A stretch of 64,000 nt of DNA. It comes from G965216695 sp965216695 (GTDB lineage: Bacteria; Pseudomonadota; Gammaproteobacteria; Pseudomonadales; Azotimanducaceae). Below, piece by piece: positions 37,301 through 45,546 of this stretch; position 1 is the first letter of the stretch, and each line of letters opens with the position of its first letter. The stretch spans positions 806,001 to 870,000 of the forward strand of contig OZ244212.1 of NCBI GenBank assembly GCA_965216695.1, given 5' to 3'. The position numbers and the translations under genes were made by a program. The notes below the pieces were generated by a model. It did no database searches. It saw only the letters and a program-made list of their open reading frames with translations, and had not been told where the DNA came from.

Positions 37301-37890
37301 AAGCGCTGGAGCGCTACGCCGAAGCAGTCCAGAGGTGCGAAGCCCTGGCCAACGAGCTGGCTGCGCTTGCACAACGGCTTCAGGATTCGGAAACACGCTG
37401 CGAAACACTCGCGCGGGAGGCGGCAGAGGGTAACGAACGCGTGGACAAGGTTCGAACCGAACTCGGCCACAGGGTCGCTGACCTGCAGCGCCAGCTGCGC
37501 GCCGGCGCTACTACGCAGAGCCAGCAACGCGCGCGAATCGGCGAACTCGAGAATGACATTCAGACGGCAGCGCGAACAAATCGGGCGCTCACCGCAGAGA
37601 TAGAGAAGCGGCAGAAAGCCGCGCATCGGGCCAAACCACCGCAACCTATACGCGCAGGGGCGATCCCGGATGATCGGGATGACCTGACGGTCATCAAAGG
37701 CATCGGCAAACGCAAGTCGCGGCAGCTGAACTCGCTCGGGATCTTCCGGTATGCACAACTTGCAGCGTTCACGGATGATCACCTCACGTGGCTCGACGCC
37801 GCGATGGGACTCAACGGGGAAGCCAACCTCGAACGTTGGGTTGCGCAAGCCGCTCGGCTGACGTCGCGCGCCGGTCACAAACACGGCTGA
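34390..37890 (+). CDS. membrane-anchored giant coiled-coil protein with helix-hairpin-helix end
   Basis: 1166 residues. A membrane helix at about 5-30 (LKMLAYLLVAAAVGFIVAALIW) is followed by a basic stretch (QTKRKGRTRRTEPR), then about 1000 residues of near-continuous heptad coiled coil rich in Glu, Gln, Arg and Ala. The C-terminal ~60 residues (DDLTVIKGIGKRKSRQLNSL, then FTDDHLTWLDAAMG) form a helix-hairpin-helix-like domain, known from DNA- or RNA-binding proteins. The basic flank suggests the rod is cytoplasmic. It resembles SMC/EEA1-like rods but has no ATPase head. It may link membrane and nucleoid, or act as a spacer. Starts 7 nt after the BON-like gene; an in-frame GTG at 34363 would overlap that gene. 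Confidence 0.75.
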   Translation: MLYLSLKMLAYLLVAAAVGFIVAALIWNPEFAGRIGRQTKRKGRTRRTEPRTHTEPLPVAAAPDQTRIIKRLQKRLADEQRNVQKLKAAADVQSNEASTQAETIRRLETRTRTLEEDNKKQAGNLSEQAQMETQFSQKLDHLNERLKNESARLKQKESALAKASEETIDLQGQVTRARQEHERLTAEHERVQAAGQDRIDKLGLDIQRLTRDLEITNKQNGELRRAVVDKDNRISRLSKDNEQLSGLNQQHERSNAQASNQLSHTKEALAEQQRKAEQLVALRAELVTATEQRDEAQKELKKLRTSERALQAQLASMTNDTHESEHSLRAELTLVRKQLDDNSIKFKSLSATHQSLQNQFTKSTQLASKVPALERTVQDLEQEIADRNEKIAGLEDTCEQLRNESSEVSDALSREQNIANRVPKLEHQLQQVKSALDAHEAKQPERDRVRRVAARVPDLEAEITSLQRDMAERNDANAALTTEREALTERVQQLELNLTEVTTELGAERSANQSLRQRDIPKLEKRLAAAEREHKHARTELAESQALAREQESNVTTLEHEISRLGQVATADADRHAGEVANLQASLKSALAHGDDLDAKCSRLKSELDTERQRVQALTGKTAQLDAALVEKSDQYDALTADLRASEKRLDEAHQIIRDQKGRMTDLQTTLDASNAALEDARATAQRVPDLEDHARSLQTERNHLQQLLNRTLSNLDTATLDAQRLRSTVSVQLTEFDDALTAAGNALSERQNRMNTLESNLEAARAESSRLSKANEQREAKLRHNANTLQRIATERDALQAELTALRNDAADDARRAEEELMQRNDEVKKLREALRVSAAHKQRADKLQTQLTDVAARYEESERALEAANATVRAAEQAATTTAKRHDNRVQELETRNAQLSAMVNDLRAQLEQIPALEDELTAYQHKLDAAAQRAVTLDSELSAVQSETRAQHENNKALIASLESANDEALERYAEAVQRCEALANELAALAQRLQDSETRCETLAREAAEGNERVDKVRTELGHRVADLQRQLRAGATTQSQQRARIGELENDIQTAARTNRALTAEIEKRQKAAHRAKPPQPIRAGAIPDDRDDLTVIKGIGKRKSRQLNSLGIFRYAQLAAFTDDHLTWLDAAMGLNGEANLERWVAQAARLTSRAGHKHG

Positions 37891-37936
37891 CCGCTGCCAC
37901 CACGATCGGCTACCATGACCGGCCCTGGCATTTTGG

Positions 37937-39319
37937 GTGCACCGATTGAGCGGTTCCGAACACGGAAGCACTGAGACCTCCGCTCTCCTGCGGCTCGGCG
38001 GCCCAATGATCCTCACACAACTGTGCATCATGGCCACCGGCTTCCTGGATACCGCCATGGCCGGTCGATACAGCTCCGTCGATCTGGCAGGCATATCGAT
38101 CGCCGGTAACATTCTCTGGCCCCTTTTCGTCCTGCTCTCCGGCATTACTATGGCGCTCACGCCAATCGTGTCGCAGATGCGCGGACGACGGACCGTGGAC
38201 GCTGCAGGCCCGACCATTGCCCAAGGCCTGTGGGTTACTCTGATAACAAGCACCATACTCATCGTGGCGCTTACACAATGCGAACCGCTGCTTGCGATCA
38301 TGCAACTCGATCCCGCGATGATCCGCGTTGCAATGGACTACCTGCACGCGGTGGCCTGGGGCATTCCAGCTGTTACCGCCTACGTGGCGCTACGGCACGC
38401 CTGCGAAGGTCTGGGCGAGCCACGTCCGCCGATGCGGATCGCTGCGGCCGTCCTGCCGATCAACGCACTGCTCAACTACGGCTTCATTTACGGCCGCTGG
38501 GGATTACCCGAGCTCGGCGGCGAGGGCTGTGGCTGGGCGACCGCGATCGTGTTCTGGTTACAGCTCCTGCTGATGATACGCGTGGTACGCCAACCGCTTT
38601 TTCGCCAGACCGGATTGCTCTCTCGATTTCATCGTCCGGACTGGCACTCCGTTCGGCGCATTCTGCGGCTCGGTATTCCGATCGGGCTAGCCGGCTTTAC
38701 AGGGATGACGCTGTTCGCGGTGATATCGCTGCTGATCGGACGCATGGGCGTTACGGAACTGGCGGCCCACAGCATCGTTGGCAACATCAACTGGCTCACC
38801 TACGTGCTGCCCATGGGACTCGGCGCGGCTGCAAGCATCCGGGTCGGCTACTTCGTGGGGGCAGACGATCTGGACGCCGCTCGACATTCGGCGTTCAGCG
38901 CGTACCGTTTTGCCCTCGGCTACGCGGTCGTCGTGAGCCTGGCTCTGGTGCTCTGCCGACACATTCTGATCGCGATCTACACCGAAGACACGTCGGTCGC
39001 AACGCTTGCCGCCGGATTGATTCTGTTTGTGGCCGTGTACCAGATATTCGACGACACGCAGGCGGTGGGAGTCGGTGCACTGCGGGGCTACAAGGACACC
39101 CGCACACCCATGTGGATAGAATTGTTCGGCTACTGGTGCATCGCGTTGCCGCTCGGATACATACTCGCTGACCGTTACGCATCTGTCCTGCCAAGCGGCA
39201 CGTACGGGTACTGGATCGGCTTGACCGCAGGCCTTGCGGTCGTCGCCACGCTGATCAGCGTCCGCTTGTATCGCACGAGCTGCAACCCCGCCCGAATACG
39301 AACCTTTGCTACAGCTTAG
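37937..39319 (+). CDS. MATE-family efflux transporter
   Basis: 460 residues with 12 predicted membrane helices. The N-terminus (LLRLGGPMILTQLCIMATGF followed by DTAMAGRYSSVDLAGISIAG) is the MATE/NorM signature, repeated in the second half (LGIPIGLAGFTGMTLFAVIS). Such pumps export cationic drugs and metabolites in exchange for sodium or protons. GTG 37937 is used; a TTG three codons later is an alternative. Converges with the NrsF gene, overlapping by 11 nt. The substrate is unknown. Confidence 0.88.
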   Translation: MHRLSGSEHGSTETSALLRLGGPMILTQLCIMATGFLDTAMAGRYSSVDLAGISIAGNILWPLFVLLSGITMALTPIVSQMRGRRTVDAAGPTIAQGLWVTLITSTILIVALTQCEPLLAIMQLDPAMIRVAMDYLHAVAWGIPAVTAYVALRHACEGLGEPRPPMRIAAAVLPINALLNYGFIYGRWGLPELGGEGCGWATAIVFWLQLLLMIRVVRQPLFRQTGLLSRFHRPDWHSVRRILRLGIPIGLAGFTGMTLFAVISLLIGRMGVTELAAHSIVGNINWLTYVLPMGLGAAASIRVGYFVGADDLDAARHSAFSAYRFALGYAVVVSLALVLCRHILIAIYTEDTSVATLAAGLILFVAVYQIFDDTQAVGVGALRGYKDTRTPMWIELFGYWCIALPLGYILADRYASVLPSGTYGYWIGLTAGLAVVATLISVRLYRTSCNPARIRTFATA

Positions 39320-39968
39320 AGGCTCTGCGCATGCCGCGTGCAACGAACCAGAGCCCCGCTAACGCCGCCGCCGTGAGAATGCCAATCGGCAACACGTGAA
39401 ACTTCAGGATGTGCGCGGGTTCGTACATACACGCCACATTCATCACGACCGCAGGAAAGAGCCCCGCGCTCACTGCAGCGAACACCATCGCCCGGACGGG
39501 CCGCAACACGTGGCCGCGGCGCTGCAACCACACCAGCGCCAACAGCGGCGGTACGCTGTACAGATACGCCTCAAAGGCGCAATGGGCGCGTTTGCCGACC
39601 ATGGAGGGTTCGAGGATGGGCCACCACGGACCGACAATGAATCCGGCGAGCCAAAGCACCAGTGCGGCCACACCGCAGCGTACCGCCGGGCGCATGTTGC
39701 GTCCCGGCACCGCAGCAAGTAACGCGGCCAGGGCAAGGCTAAAAAATGCCGCGACACCAAACACAAGTTCCAGCGCAAAGCGCGGATGGTCGACAATCTG
39801 CTGCCATACACCGGGGCGAAACGGCCCGAGAACGTACGTTAGCGCAGCCACGTACAATGCGGCCAACAACGTCCACAGGATCCAGGGTTGCACGACCGAG
39901 TTGAACGCCGGTCGCACTGAGCCCGCAAGGTCATCGGTCAACGATTCGATGAGATCGTCAGTACGCAC
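39309..39968 (-). CDS. NrsF/DUF1109-type membrane anti-sigma factor
   Basis: 219 residues. N-terminus RTDDLIESLTDDLAGSVRP and six membrane helices match the NrsF (DUF1109) family, which holds an ECF sigma factor at the membrane. Its GTG overlaps the 3' end of the sigma gene by 11 nt, the usual sigma/anti-sigma order. Cysteines in helices (VRCGVAALVLW, HCAFEAYLY, VACMYEPAH) may sense metal or oxidants, as in known NrsF-type systems, but this is inferred. Confidence 0.85.
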   Translation of the reverse strand: MRTDDLIESLTDDLAGSVRPAFNSVVQPWILWTLLAALYVAALTYVLGPFRPGVWQQIVDHPRFALELVFGVAAFFSLALAALLAAVPGRNMRPAVRCGVAALVLWLAGFIVGPWWPILEPSMVGKRAHCAFEAYLYSVPPLLALVWLQRRGHVLRPVRAMVFAAVSAGLFPAVVMNVACMYEPAHILKFHVLPIGILTAAALAGLWFVARGMRRASKL

Positions 39969-40524
39969 CGTCGGTTACCTCCAGCAGACTGCGCAGCCGG
40001 GCGCGTGCTCGATGGACACGAATTTTCACGACACTCTCCGAAACGCCGAGTTTTGTAGCCGTCTCGCGCACGCTGAGTCCCACGAATTTCGTTAGCAACA
40101 ACGCAGTTCGTTGGTCGTGCGATAGTTTCTGCAACAGGCTCGATGTCGTTGCACTCGCGTCGGCAACCTGCCCGGGGTCGGGTCCAGGGTCCGGCGCGTC
40201 AACGCCTTCTAGGCCTTCCACGATTGACCGCCGGCGCGCGCTGTCGGCGCGAAACGCATCGATCGCTTTGTGTTTCACCAGCGTAAAAAACCACGGCCGA
40301 AACGGACAGGTGGGATCGTAGGTGTGGCGCGCACGGTGCACGGCCAGCAAACACTCCTGTACGCAATCGTCCAGGCCCGCGAACGCGCCAAAGCGTGACC
40401 GCAGATACGCCTCGGCGGCTGCCGCCAGTTCTTTCAGCAGCGACCGATACGCGTCCTGATCTCCGTCGAGCGCCGCACCCATCCACTGGGCCCAACGACG
40501 CTCATCCTGCTCGCGCTGCGGCAC
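39958..40524 (-). CDS. ECF RNA polymerase sigma factor
   Basis: 188 residues, the normal ECF length. Region 2 includes DDCVQECLLAVHRARHTYD and FRPWFFTLVKHKAIDAFR. Region 4 includes LSHDQRTALLLTKFVGLSVRETA, then VSESVVKIRVHRARARL. Directs RNA polymerase to envelope- or stress-related promoters. Followed by its NrsF-type anti-sigma; preceded 30 nt away by the spondin-domain gene, which is probably part of the same transcript and a likely regulon member. Confidence 0.92.
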   Translation of the reverse strand: MPQREQDERRWAQWMGAALDGDQDAYRSLLKELAAAAEAYLRSRFGAFAGLDDCVQECLLAVHRARHTYDPTCPFRPWFFTLVKHKAIDAFRADSARRRSIVEGLEGVDAPDPGPDPGQVADASATTSSLLQKLSHDQRTALLLTKFVGLSVRETATKLGVSESVVKIRVHRARARLRSLLEVTDGAY

Positions 40525-40554
40525 GATCCGTTTCAGCCGATAACTAAGTTCCGA

Positions 40555-41229
40555 TCAGCGTAACGCACGCACCACGATCTGTGCCACCGGATTGCGCCAG
40601 TCGTACTGCCAGGGTGACAACACGCGTCCGAGTTCCGCTTCCGGTAGCTCGTGCATGCCGTTACTGACGTGGATAAATCCTTCGTCGGTGTCAGCCGCTG
40701 GCGAACCCGCCATACCATTGCACACCGGTCCGGGAATATTCAGACAGTTCTGATCGTTCTGTTCGGTCCCCGCGTCGTACGCAACAGCGTAATACGTCGC
40801 GCTGCCTTTCTTCGGCAATGCGCCGCCGCGTAACGCGACGAACGTATCGTTGGTGGGAATCAACATTGCGGCAACACTAAGATGCCGGTGCTGGGGACTC
40901 GCTTCCAGCGTCGTGGTGGCGCTTTGGCCGGGGCCGATCAAACCGCCGATGGTATGAACGTCGTTCACCCCGTAACCATGCGCCAGCAGATCGTCGGTAA
41001 GCCCCGCGGTGCTGCCGGATTCGGCCAATGATTCGAGCGCTGGACTCGCAGCGGTACCCGGTTCGAACAGCACAACTGTTTCATCGTGCGCAACGACAAG
41101 CTGCGGTGTAAACGACTGACCTTTCGTTAAATTGGTGATCGTCACCTCGTATTCCTTGGTGTTGTCGGCGAACGCCGATCCCGCGACGAGCGTGGCCGCC
41201 GCCGCCAACGTAGATAGCAAACCTTTCAT
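40555..41229 (-). CDS. exported spondin-domain protein
   Basis: 224 residues. Signal peptide LLSTLAAAATLVAGSAFA. The mature part reads KEYEVTITNLTKGQSFTPQLV and contains PGQSATTTLEASPQHRHLSV, matching the bacterial spondin domain, a beta-sandwich found in secreted proteins. ATG 41229 follows AAGGG. Precedes an ECF sigma/NrsF pair; the three-gene arrangement suggests the protein is a target or trigger of that system. Its biochemical role is not known. Confidence 0.82.
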   Translation of the reverse strand: MKGLLSTLAAAATLVAGSAFADNTKEYEVTITNLTKGQSFTPQLVVAHDETVVLFEPGTAASPALESLAESGSTAGLTDDLLAHGYGVNDVHTIGGLIGPGQSATTTLEASPQHRHLSVAAMLIPTNDTFVALRGGALPKKGSATYYAVAYDAGTEQNDQNCLNIPGPVCNGMAGSPAADTDEGFIHVSNGMHELPEAELGRVLSPWQYDWRNPVAQIVVRALR

Positions 41230-41327
41230 GTCTGACCCTTCGGTTGTGATTGGTACCGCCAATACGCACCCGGCGCCCGAATGGTTACATCGGCTACAAT
41301 CGAACAATCAATCGACCCGGGGGAGTC

Positions 41328-42989
41328 ATGAGAGGCGGCCAGGTATTCATGGACGCGCTGTGTGCGCACGGCGTGGAACACATCTTCGGCAACCCAGGCA
41401 CGACGGAGAATCCGGTACTCGACCGCCTGATCGACTACCCGCAAATCCGCTACAACGTCGCCCTGCACGAAGGTATAGCGGTGGGCGCCGCCAATTTCTA
41501 CGCATTAGCGACAGGCCAGACGCCCGTTGTGAACCTGCACGTCGCACCGGGGCTCGGCAATGCGATTGGCATGCTCTACGGCGCCCTGAAAGCTGCTGCA
41601 CCCATGATCGTGACCGCCGGCGCCCAGGACACGCGCATGCGCCTGCGCGAGCCCCTGCTGGGCCATGACCTGCCGTCCATCGCGGCTCCGGTTACCAAGT
41701 GGAGCACCGAACCGCGCCACGCGAACGAGATGGCGGCGACGATGGCCAGAGCGTTCCAACTGGCCAACACGGCGCCTCGGGGGCCCGTGTTCGTGGCCCT
41801 CCCGGTCGACGTAATGGAACAGGAAACGTCGAACGGTGCGTACACGACACCGCTAGACCCCATCACCGCTGCGGCGCCGGAATCGCTCGACGCGCTGGCT
41901 GAACGCCTGATTGCAGCCGACAGGCCAGCGATCCTCGCCGGCGACGACGCGGCGGATGAGTCCGCGTTCAAGGCACTCCAAAGACTTGCGGAAACGCTCG
42001 GCGCGCCGGTGTTTCATGACGGGCTGCGCAGCCGCTTGAGTTTCCCGAACCGTCACCCCCACCACCGCGGGCGCATCCCGTTCGAGAGCGGCAGTATTCG
42101 CAGTCTGCTGGCACCGTACGACTGCATCCTGCTGCTTGGCGACACGTTCTTCGAAGAGATCTGGTACGACCCGGATCAACCGTTCGCGGACAGCCAACAG
42201 ATTCTGCAGCTGACACCCGCCGCCGCGCGCATAGGGTGCAAATTTCCGATTCAGCTCGGCATCGCTGCCGACATCGGGGCGAGCCTGCCGCAGTTGTCCG
42301 AGCGCGTCGGCGCGATGCAGACGACCGATAACGAGTCCGCAGCCGCATCCCGCCGGGACACCCTGGCGAGCGAACACCATGCAGCCCAAGCCGCGCTCGA
42401 GGAGCGCGTCGCAACGCTGCGCACCGTGAGCCCTACGCCCCCCGCGTTCGCGCTTCACGAGATTGCCGCAAGCTGCCCGGAGAATGTGATCGTCGTAGAC
42501 GAATCCATCACCGCCTACGGCGACACCGCAGCGCACTTCGATTTCCGTACCGCAGATTCCTACTACGCCGGACGCGGCGGCGGCATTGGACAGGGGCTTG
42601 CCGGCGCGCTGGGTACCCAGGTTGCTCACCCGGACCGTCCCGTTCTGTGTCTGTCCGGCGACGGCTCGGCGATGTACAGCGCCCAGGCGTTCTGGACCGC
42701 GGCGCATCACGAGTTGCCGATCGTGTTCGTGATCCTGGCGAACCGCGAGTACCGTGTGCTGAAACACAACCTGGACATCTATCGCGCCCGCTTTGATGTG
42801 CCGTCCAACAAACCGTATCCACACATGGACCTGGCAGCGCCGACCCTCGACTTCGTGTCGCTGGCGGCATCGATGGGCGTGAGCGGGGAACGCGTCGCGT
42901 CTGCAGACGATATCGGCCCCGCTGTGGAACGTGCATTTGCGGCACACGCGCCCCGCCTGATCGAGGTTGTGATCGCCGGTAAAGGGTAA
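41328..42989 (+). CDS. thiamine-diphosphate decarboxylase, benzoylformate-decarboxylase-like
   Basis: 553 residues. Begins MRGGQVFMDALCAHGVEHIF after a GGGGGAG site. The POX/ALS-type fold is visible: catalytic-region Glu in NVALHEGIAVGAANFYA, HVAPGLGNAIGMLYGA, and the ThDP motif SGDGSAMYSAQAFWTAAHHE ending in ANREY. Most like benzoylformate/phenylpyruvate decarboxylases, which remove CO2 from a 2-keto acid to give an aldehyde. Divergent from the spondin gene; followed by an MDR reductase on the same strand after 62 nt. Confidence 0.88.
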   Translation: MRGGQVFMDALCAHGVEHIFGNPGTTENPVLDRLIDYPQIRYNVALHEGIAVGAANFYALATGQTPVVNLHVAPGLGNAIGMLYGALKAAAPMIVTAGAQDTRMRLREPLLGHDLPSIAAPVTKWSTEPRHANEMAATMARAFQLANTAPRGPVFVALPVDVMEQETSNGAYTTPLDPITAAAPESLDALAERLIAADRPAILAGDDAADESAFKALQRLAETLGAPVFHDGLRSRLSFPNRHPHHRGRIPFESGSIRSLLAPYDCILLLGDTFFEEIWYDPDQPFADSQQILQLTPAAARIGCKFPIQLGIAADIGASLPQLSERVGAMQTTDNESAAASRRDTLASEHHAAQAALEERVATLRTVSPTPPAFALHEIAASCPENVIVVDESITAYGDTAAHFDFRTADSYYAGRGGGIGQGLAGALGTQVAHPDRPVLCLSGDGSAMYSAQAFWTAAHHELPIVFVILANREYRVLKHNLDIYRARFDVPSNKPYPHMDLAAPTLDFVSLAASMGVSGERVASADDIGPAVERAFAAHAPRLIEVVIAGKG

Positions 42990-43051
42990 GTGCAAACTGC
43001 GTTACACGCCGACGCTCCGCTTACGCAAACAATCAAACCAGAGGAAACCCG

Positions 43052-44071
43052 ATGACTAACGAAGGACAGAATACGCAGCTGGTACTCAAGCGGCACCCGG
43101 AGGGGATTGCCGGGCCGGACGATTTCGACGTACGCGAAACACCAATGCCGGTTCCCGGCGACGGTGAGGTGCTGCTGGAGTCACACTACGTATCCGTCGA
43201 TGCCGCGCTGCGCCTGATCGTGCGCGACAGCGACGAATTTCTGTTCCGAGTACAACCCGGAGACGTGGTGCACGGCTCCGTTGCGGGGCGAATCATCGAG
43301 TCCAACAACCCGGACTTCAATGTCGGCGATTACGTTTCCGGATCGCTGGGCATTCAAGCCTACGGCGTCAGCGACGGATCCGGTTTGGAGCGGTGCGACC
43401 CATCGCTTGCCCCGCTCGGCGCCTGGTTGGGAGGTTTCGGCGTTTCCGGGCTGACTGCCTACTTTGCAATCTTCGACGAATGCAAACCGCAACCGGGTCA
43501 GACCGTGCTGGTGAACGGCGCTGCAGGCGCCGTCGGTACAATGGCCGGCCAGTTCGCGAAGTTGACGGGCGCGCGGGTCATCGGTGTTACCGGAAGCGAG
43601 GCGAAGTGCCGCTGGCTAACCGACACCGTCGGCTACGACGTGGCGATCGACTATCACAGCGACGACTTCACCGAAGAGCTCAAGGCCGCAGCTCCCGAAC
43701 GCATCGACGTGATCTTCGACAACGTGGGCGGCGATATCCTGGACGCGAGCCTGCCGCTGATCAACATGCACGGCGTGGTTCTCCTATGCGGATCCACGTC
43801 GCAGTACTCGCTGGAGACCATGCGCGGTCCTGCCAATTACATATGGCTCGGCACCATGCGGGGAAGGCTGCAGGGTTTTGTGGTGTTCGACTATGCACAC
43901 CGTTACCCCGAAGCACGCGCGCGTATGACTCGCTGGCTTGAAGACGGACGCCTGAAGTTATTCGAGCACACGATGGACGGCACGGTTGCCGACTTCCCAC
44001 GCGCGTTTCAACGGCTCTACGAAGGCGAAAACCTGGGCAAGATGCTGGTGAGACTACCGCCCGCCCGCTGA
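43052..44071 (+). CDS. medium-chain NADPH oxidoreductase (CurA/quinone-oxidoreductase-like)
   Basis: 339 residues. N-terminal GroES-like part (LVLKRHPEGIAGPDDFDVRE), Rossmann motif VNGAAGAVGTMAGQFAK, and a typical CurA-like DNVGGDILDASLP. No structural or catalytic zinc ligands are seen. These enzymes reduce the double bond or carbonyl of enones with NADPH. GAGGAAA precedes the ATG. Co-directional with the decarboxylase upstream. A GC-rich palindrome follows the stop. Confidence 0.88.
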   Translation: MTNEGQNTQLVLKRHPEGIAGPDDFDVRETPMPVPGDGEVLLESHYVSVDAALRLIVRDSDEFLFRVQPGDVVHGSVAGRIIESNNPDFNVGDYVSGSLGIQAYGVSDGSGLERCDPSLAPLGAWLGGFGVSGLTAYFAIFDECKPQPGQTVLVNGAAGAVGTMAGQFAKLTGARVIGVTGSEAKCRWLTDTVGYDVAIDYHSDDFTEELKAAAPERIDVIFDNVGGDILDASLPLINMHGVVLLCGSTSQYSLETMRGPANYIWLGTMRGRLQGFVVFDYAHRYPEARARMTRWLEDGRLKLFEHTMDGTVADFPRAFQRLYEGENLGKMLVRLPPAR

Positions 44072-44072
44072 A

Positions 44073-44086
44073 CCCCGCCGGCGGGG
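44073..44086. terminator. GC palindrome between convergent genes
   Basis: CCCCGCCGGCGGGG is a perfect 14-nt palindrome between the MDR stop (44071) and the convergent ThuA-like gene (44097). It has no T-run, so it is a weak candidate for a bidirectional terminator. Confidence 0.3.
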
Positions 44087-44096
44087 GGCCACGAAA

Positions 44097-44921
44097 TCAC
44101 CGGCTCGCCGCCCACTCCCGGGCTTCCGCGGATGCAACCCAGACCAGCGCATTGCGGATGAGTTGCGCAAACTTCGGGTTCTGATATGCCGCGGGTCCAT
44201 CGCCCAGATCCGTCGCAACGATCGGGCTGGACCCGGCCGCGTTGGCCCACACCAGCAGATTACTGCCCGGCGGATGATTCCACGCCGCCTGTTCCGCTTC
44301 CGGGGCCAGCGGCGGCGGCGTGAAGTTTTCCGACACGAACGCGTAATCGCTCCGCATCAGCGGCACCACGTTTGCTTCGAAGTCTGCGGTTTTCAGATAG
44401 ATCTCGTCCGTAACCGAGAATCCGTCCACCATGTCCCGCACCACCGGGTGTCCGGGGTCCACAGGCATCAGACGCACCGTCGGGTTCGGGTGCGGACCAT
44501 GACCGCCGCGGTAACCTGAGCCGGGTACGCGTTTTCCGTTCAAATCACCTTCGGAAAGCATGAATGACGAGCCGGTCATCGACCGCCACAACGGCCAGTT
44601 GGGCCAGGAAACGGTGGCATGATTGAGAAACAAAAGGCCGGTTCCGCGCTCCAGCAAGGCCTCGATACTGCGCCGGTAATCGTCCGTTGGCTGACCTTCA
44701 TCGTCCGCCCGGTCATGCGTCAGGCCAACGCCTGGAATACCCGACATGTCGTAAAACAGCACCGCATCGTATTCGCCGACGAATTCCGGTTTGAGCACGA
44801 CCTGTGCCGCCGGTTGTTCGACGAGCGTCGTCGTAACGTCGTCCATCCCTTCAAACATTGCCAGGAATGCGTCGTGGTCGTACGCGTGCCCCTTACTGAC
44901 GATCAAAACGTTGATGCTCAT
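44097..44921 (-). CDS. ThuA-domain protein
   Basis: 274 residues. Starts MSINVLIVSKGHAYDHDAF after GGGGAG. The flavodoxin-like ThuA fold is supported by AVLFYDMSGIPG, GTGLLFLNHATVSWP, and HPVVRDMVDGFSVTDEIYL. ThuA-type proteins share the class-I glutamine amidotransferase fold; several are linked to trehalose use or to sugar and cyclitol metabolism. No catalytic Cys of the amidotransferase type is present. Divergent from the SnoaL-like gene. Confidence 0.85.
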   Translation of the reverse strand: MSINVLIVSKGHAYDHDAFLAMFEGMDDVTTTLVEQPAAQVVLKPEFVGEYDAVLFYDMSGIPGVGLTHDRADDEGQPTDDYRRSIEALLERGTGLLFLNHATVSWPNWPLWRSMTGSSFMLSEGDLNGKRVPGSGYRGGHGPHPNPTVRLMPVDPGHPVVRDMVDGFSVTDEIYLKTADFEANVVPLMRSDYAFVSENFTPPPLAPEAEQAAWNHPPGSNLLVWANAAGSSPIVATDLGDGPAAYQNPKFAQLIRNALVWVASAEAREWAASR

Positions 44922-45068
44922 CTCTCCCCCACGTGTCGATGATCCGACAGGCAACTTACTCGGTGACGGTATGCATTGGCAACTGCCGGGCCGGTGCGGT
45001 ACAACCGCTCAGGAAGCTATGAACTACTCCTGTCAATCGAACCAGGCTCAACGCGGAGGACAACGACA

Positions 45069-45521
45069 TTGGACGCAATACAAAAACTGGTCGAGATCGA
45101 AGCCATCAAAGAGGTCCGTCACCTCTACAGCCACTACTACGACGGCCAGGATGTGAATGCATTGGTGGATCTGTTTACCGACGACGCGGTATGCGAATTC
45201 GGCCCCAATTTTGGGGGCGACTGGGTAGGCAAAGGCGCGATCCGCGACAACTTCTCAAAGTTCGCCGCCGGCGAAGGGCCGCAATACGGGGTTATGCACG
45301 CGGTCACCAACCCCTGGATTCGCCTGATCGACGACGAGCTGGCTAACGGCCGTTGGTACCTTTTGGATTTGCGCACAACCGAGGGCGTCGAAAATCCGCT
45401 GATCCTGTTCGGCATCTACGATGACGTGTACCGCAAACAGAACGGCCGCTGGTTGATCCACCGGACCCGGATCGATTTCCTGTGGCCCAAGCGCGAAGTC
45501 TACGGCCCGCGCGAGCTGTAG
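45069..45521 (+). CDS. SnoaL-like (NTF2-fold) protein
   Basis: 150 residues, starting at TTG 45069 because GGAGG lies 9 nt before it and the N-terminal helix of the fold begins there (DAIQKLVEIEAIKEVRHLYS). The following HYYDGQDVNALVDLFTDDAV is typical of the SnoaL_4 group. Such proteins are small dehydratases, isomerases or accessory subunits of ring-hydroxylating and steroid enzymes. Preceded by a divergent ThuA-like gene and followed by a convergent SDR. The substrate is unknown. Confidence 0.82.
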   Translation: MDAIQKLVEIEAIKEVRHLYSHYYDGQDVNALVDLFTDDAVCEFGPNFGGDWVGKGAIRDNFSKFAAGEGPQYGVMHAVTNPWIRLIDDELANGRWYLLDLRTTEGVENPLILFGIYDDVYRKQNGRWLIHRTRIDFLWPKREVYGPREL

Positions 45522-45546
45522 GCGGGCCGCTGCGGCTTACGACCCG

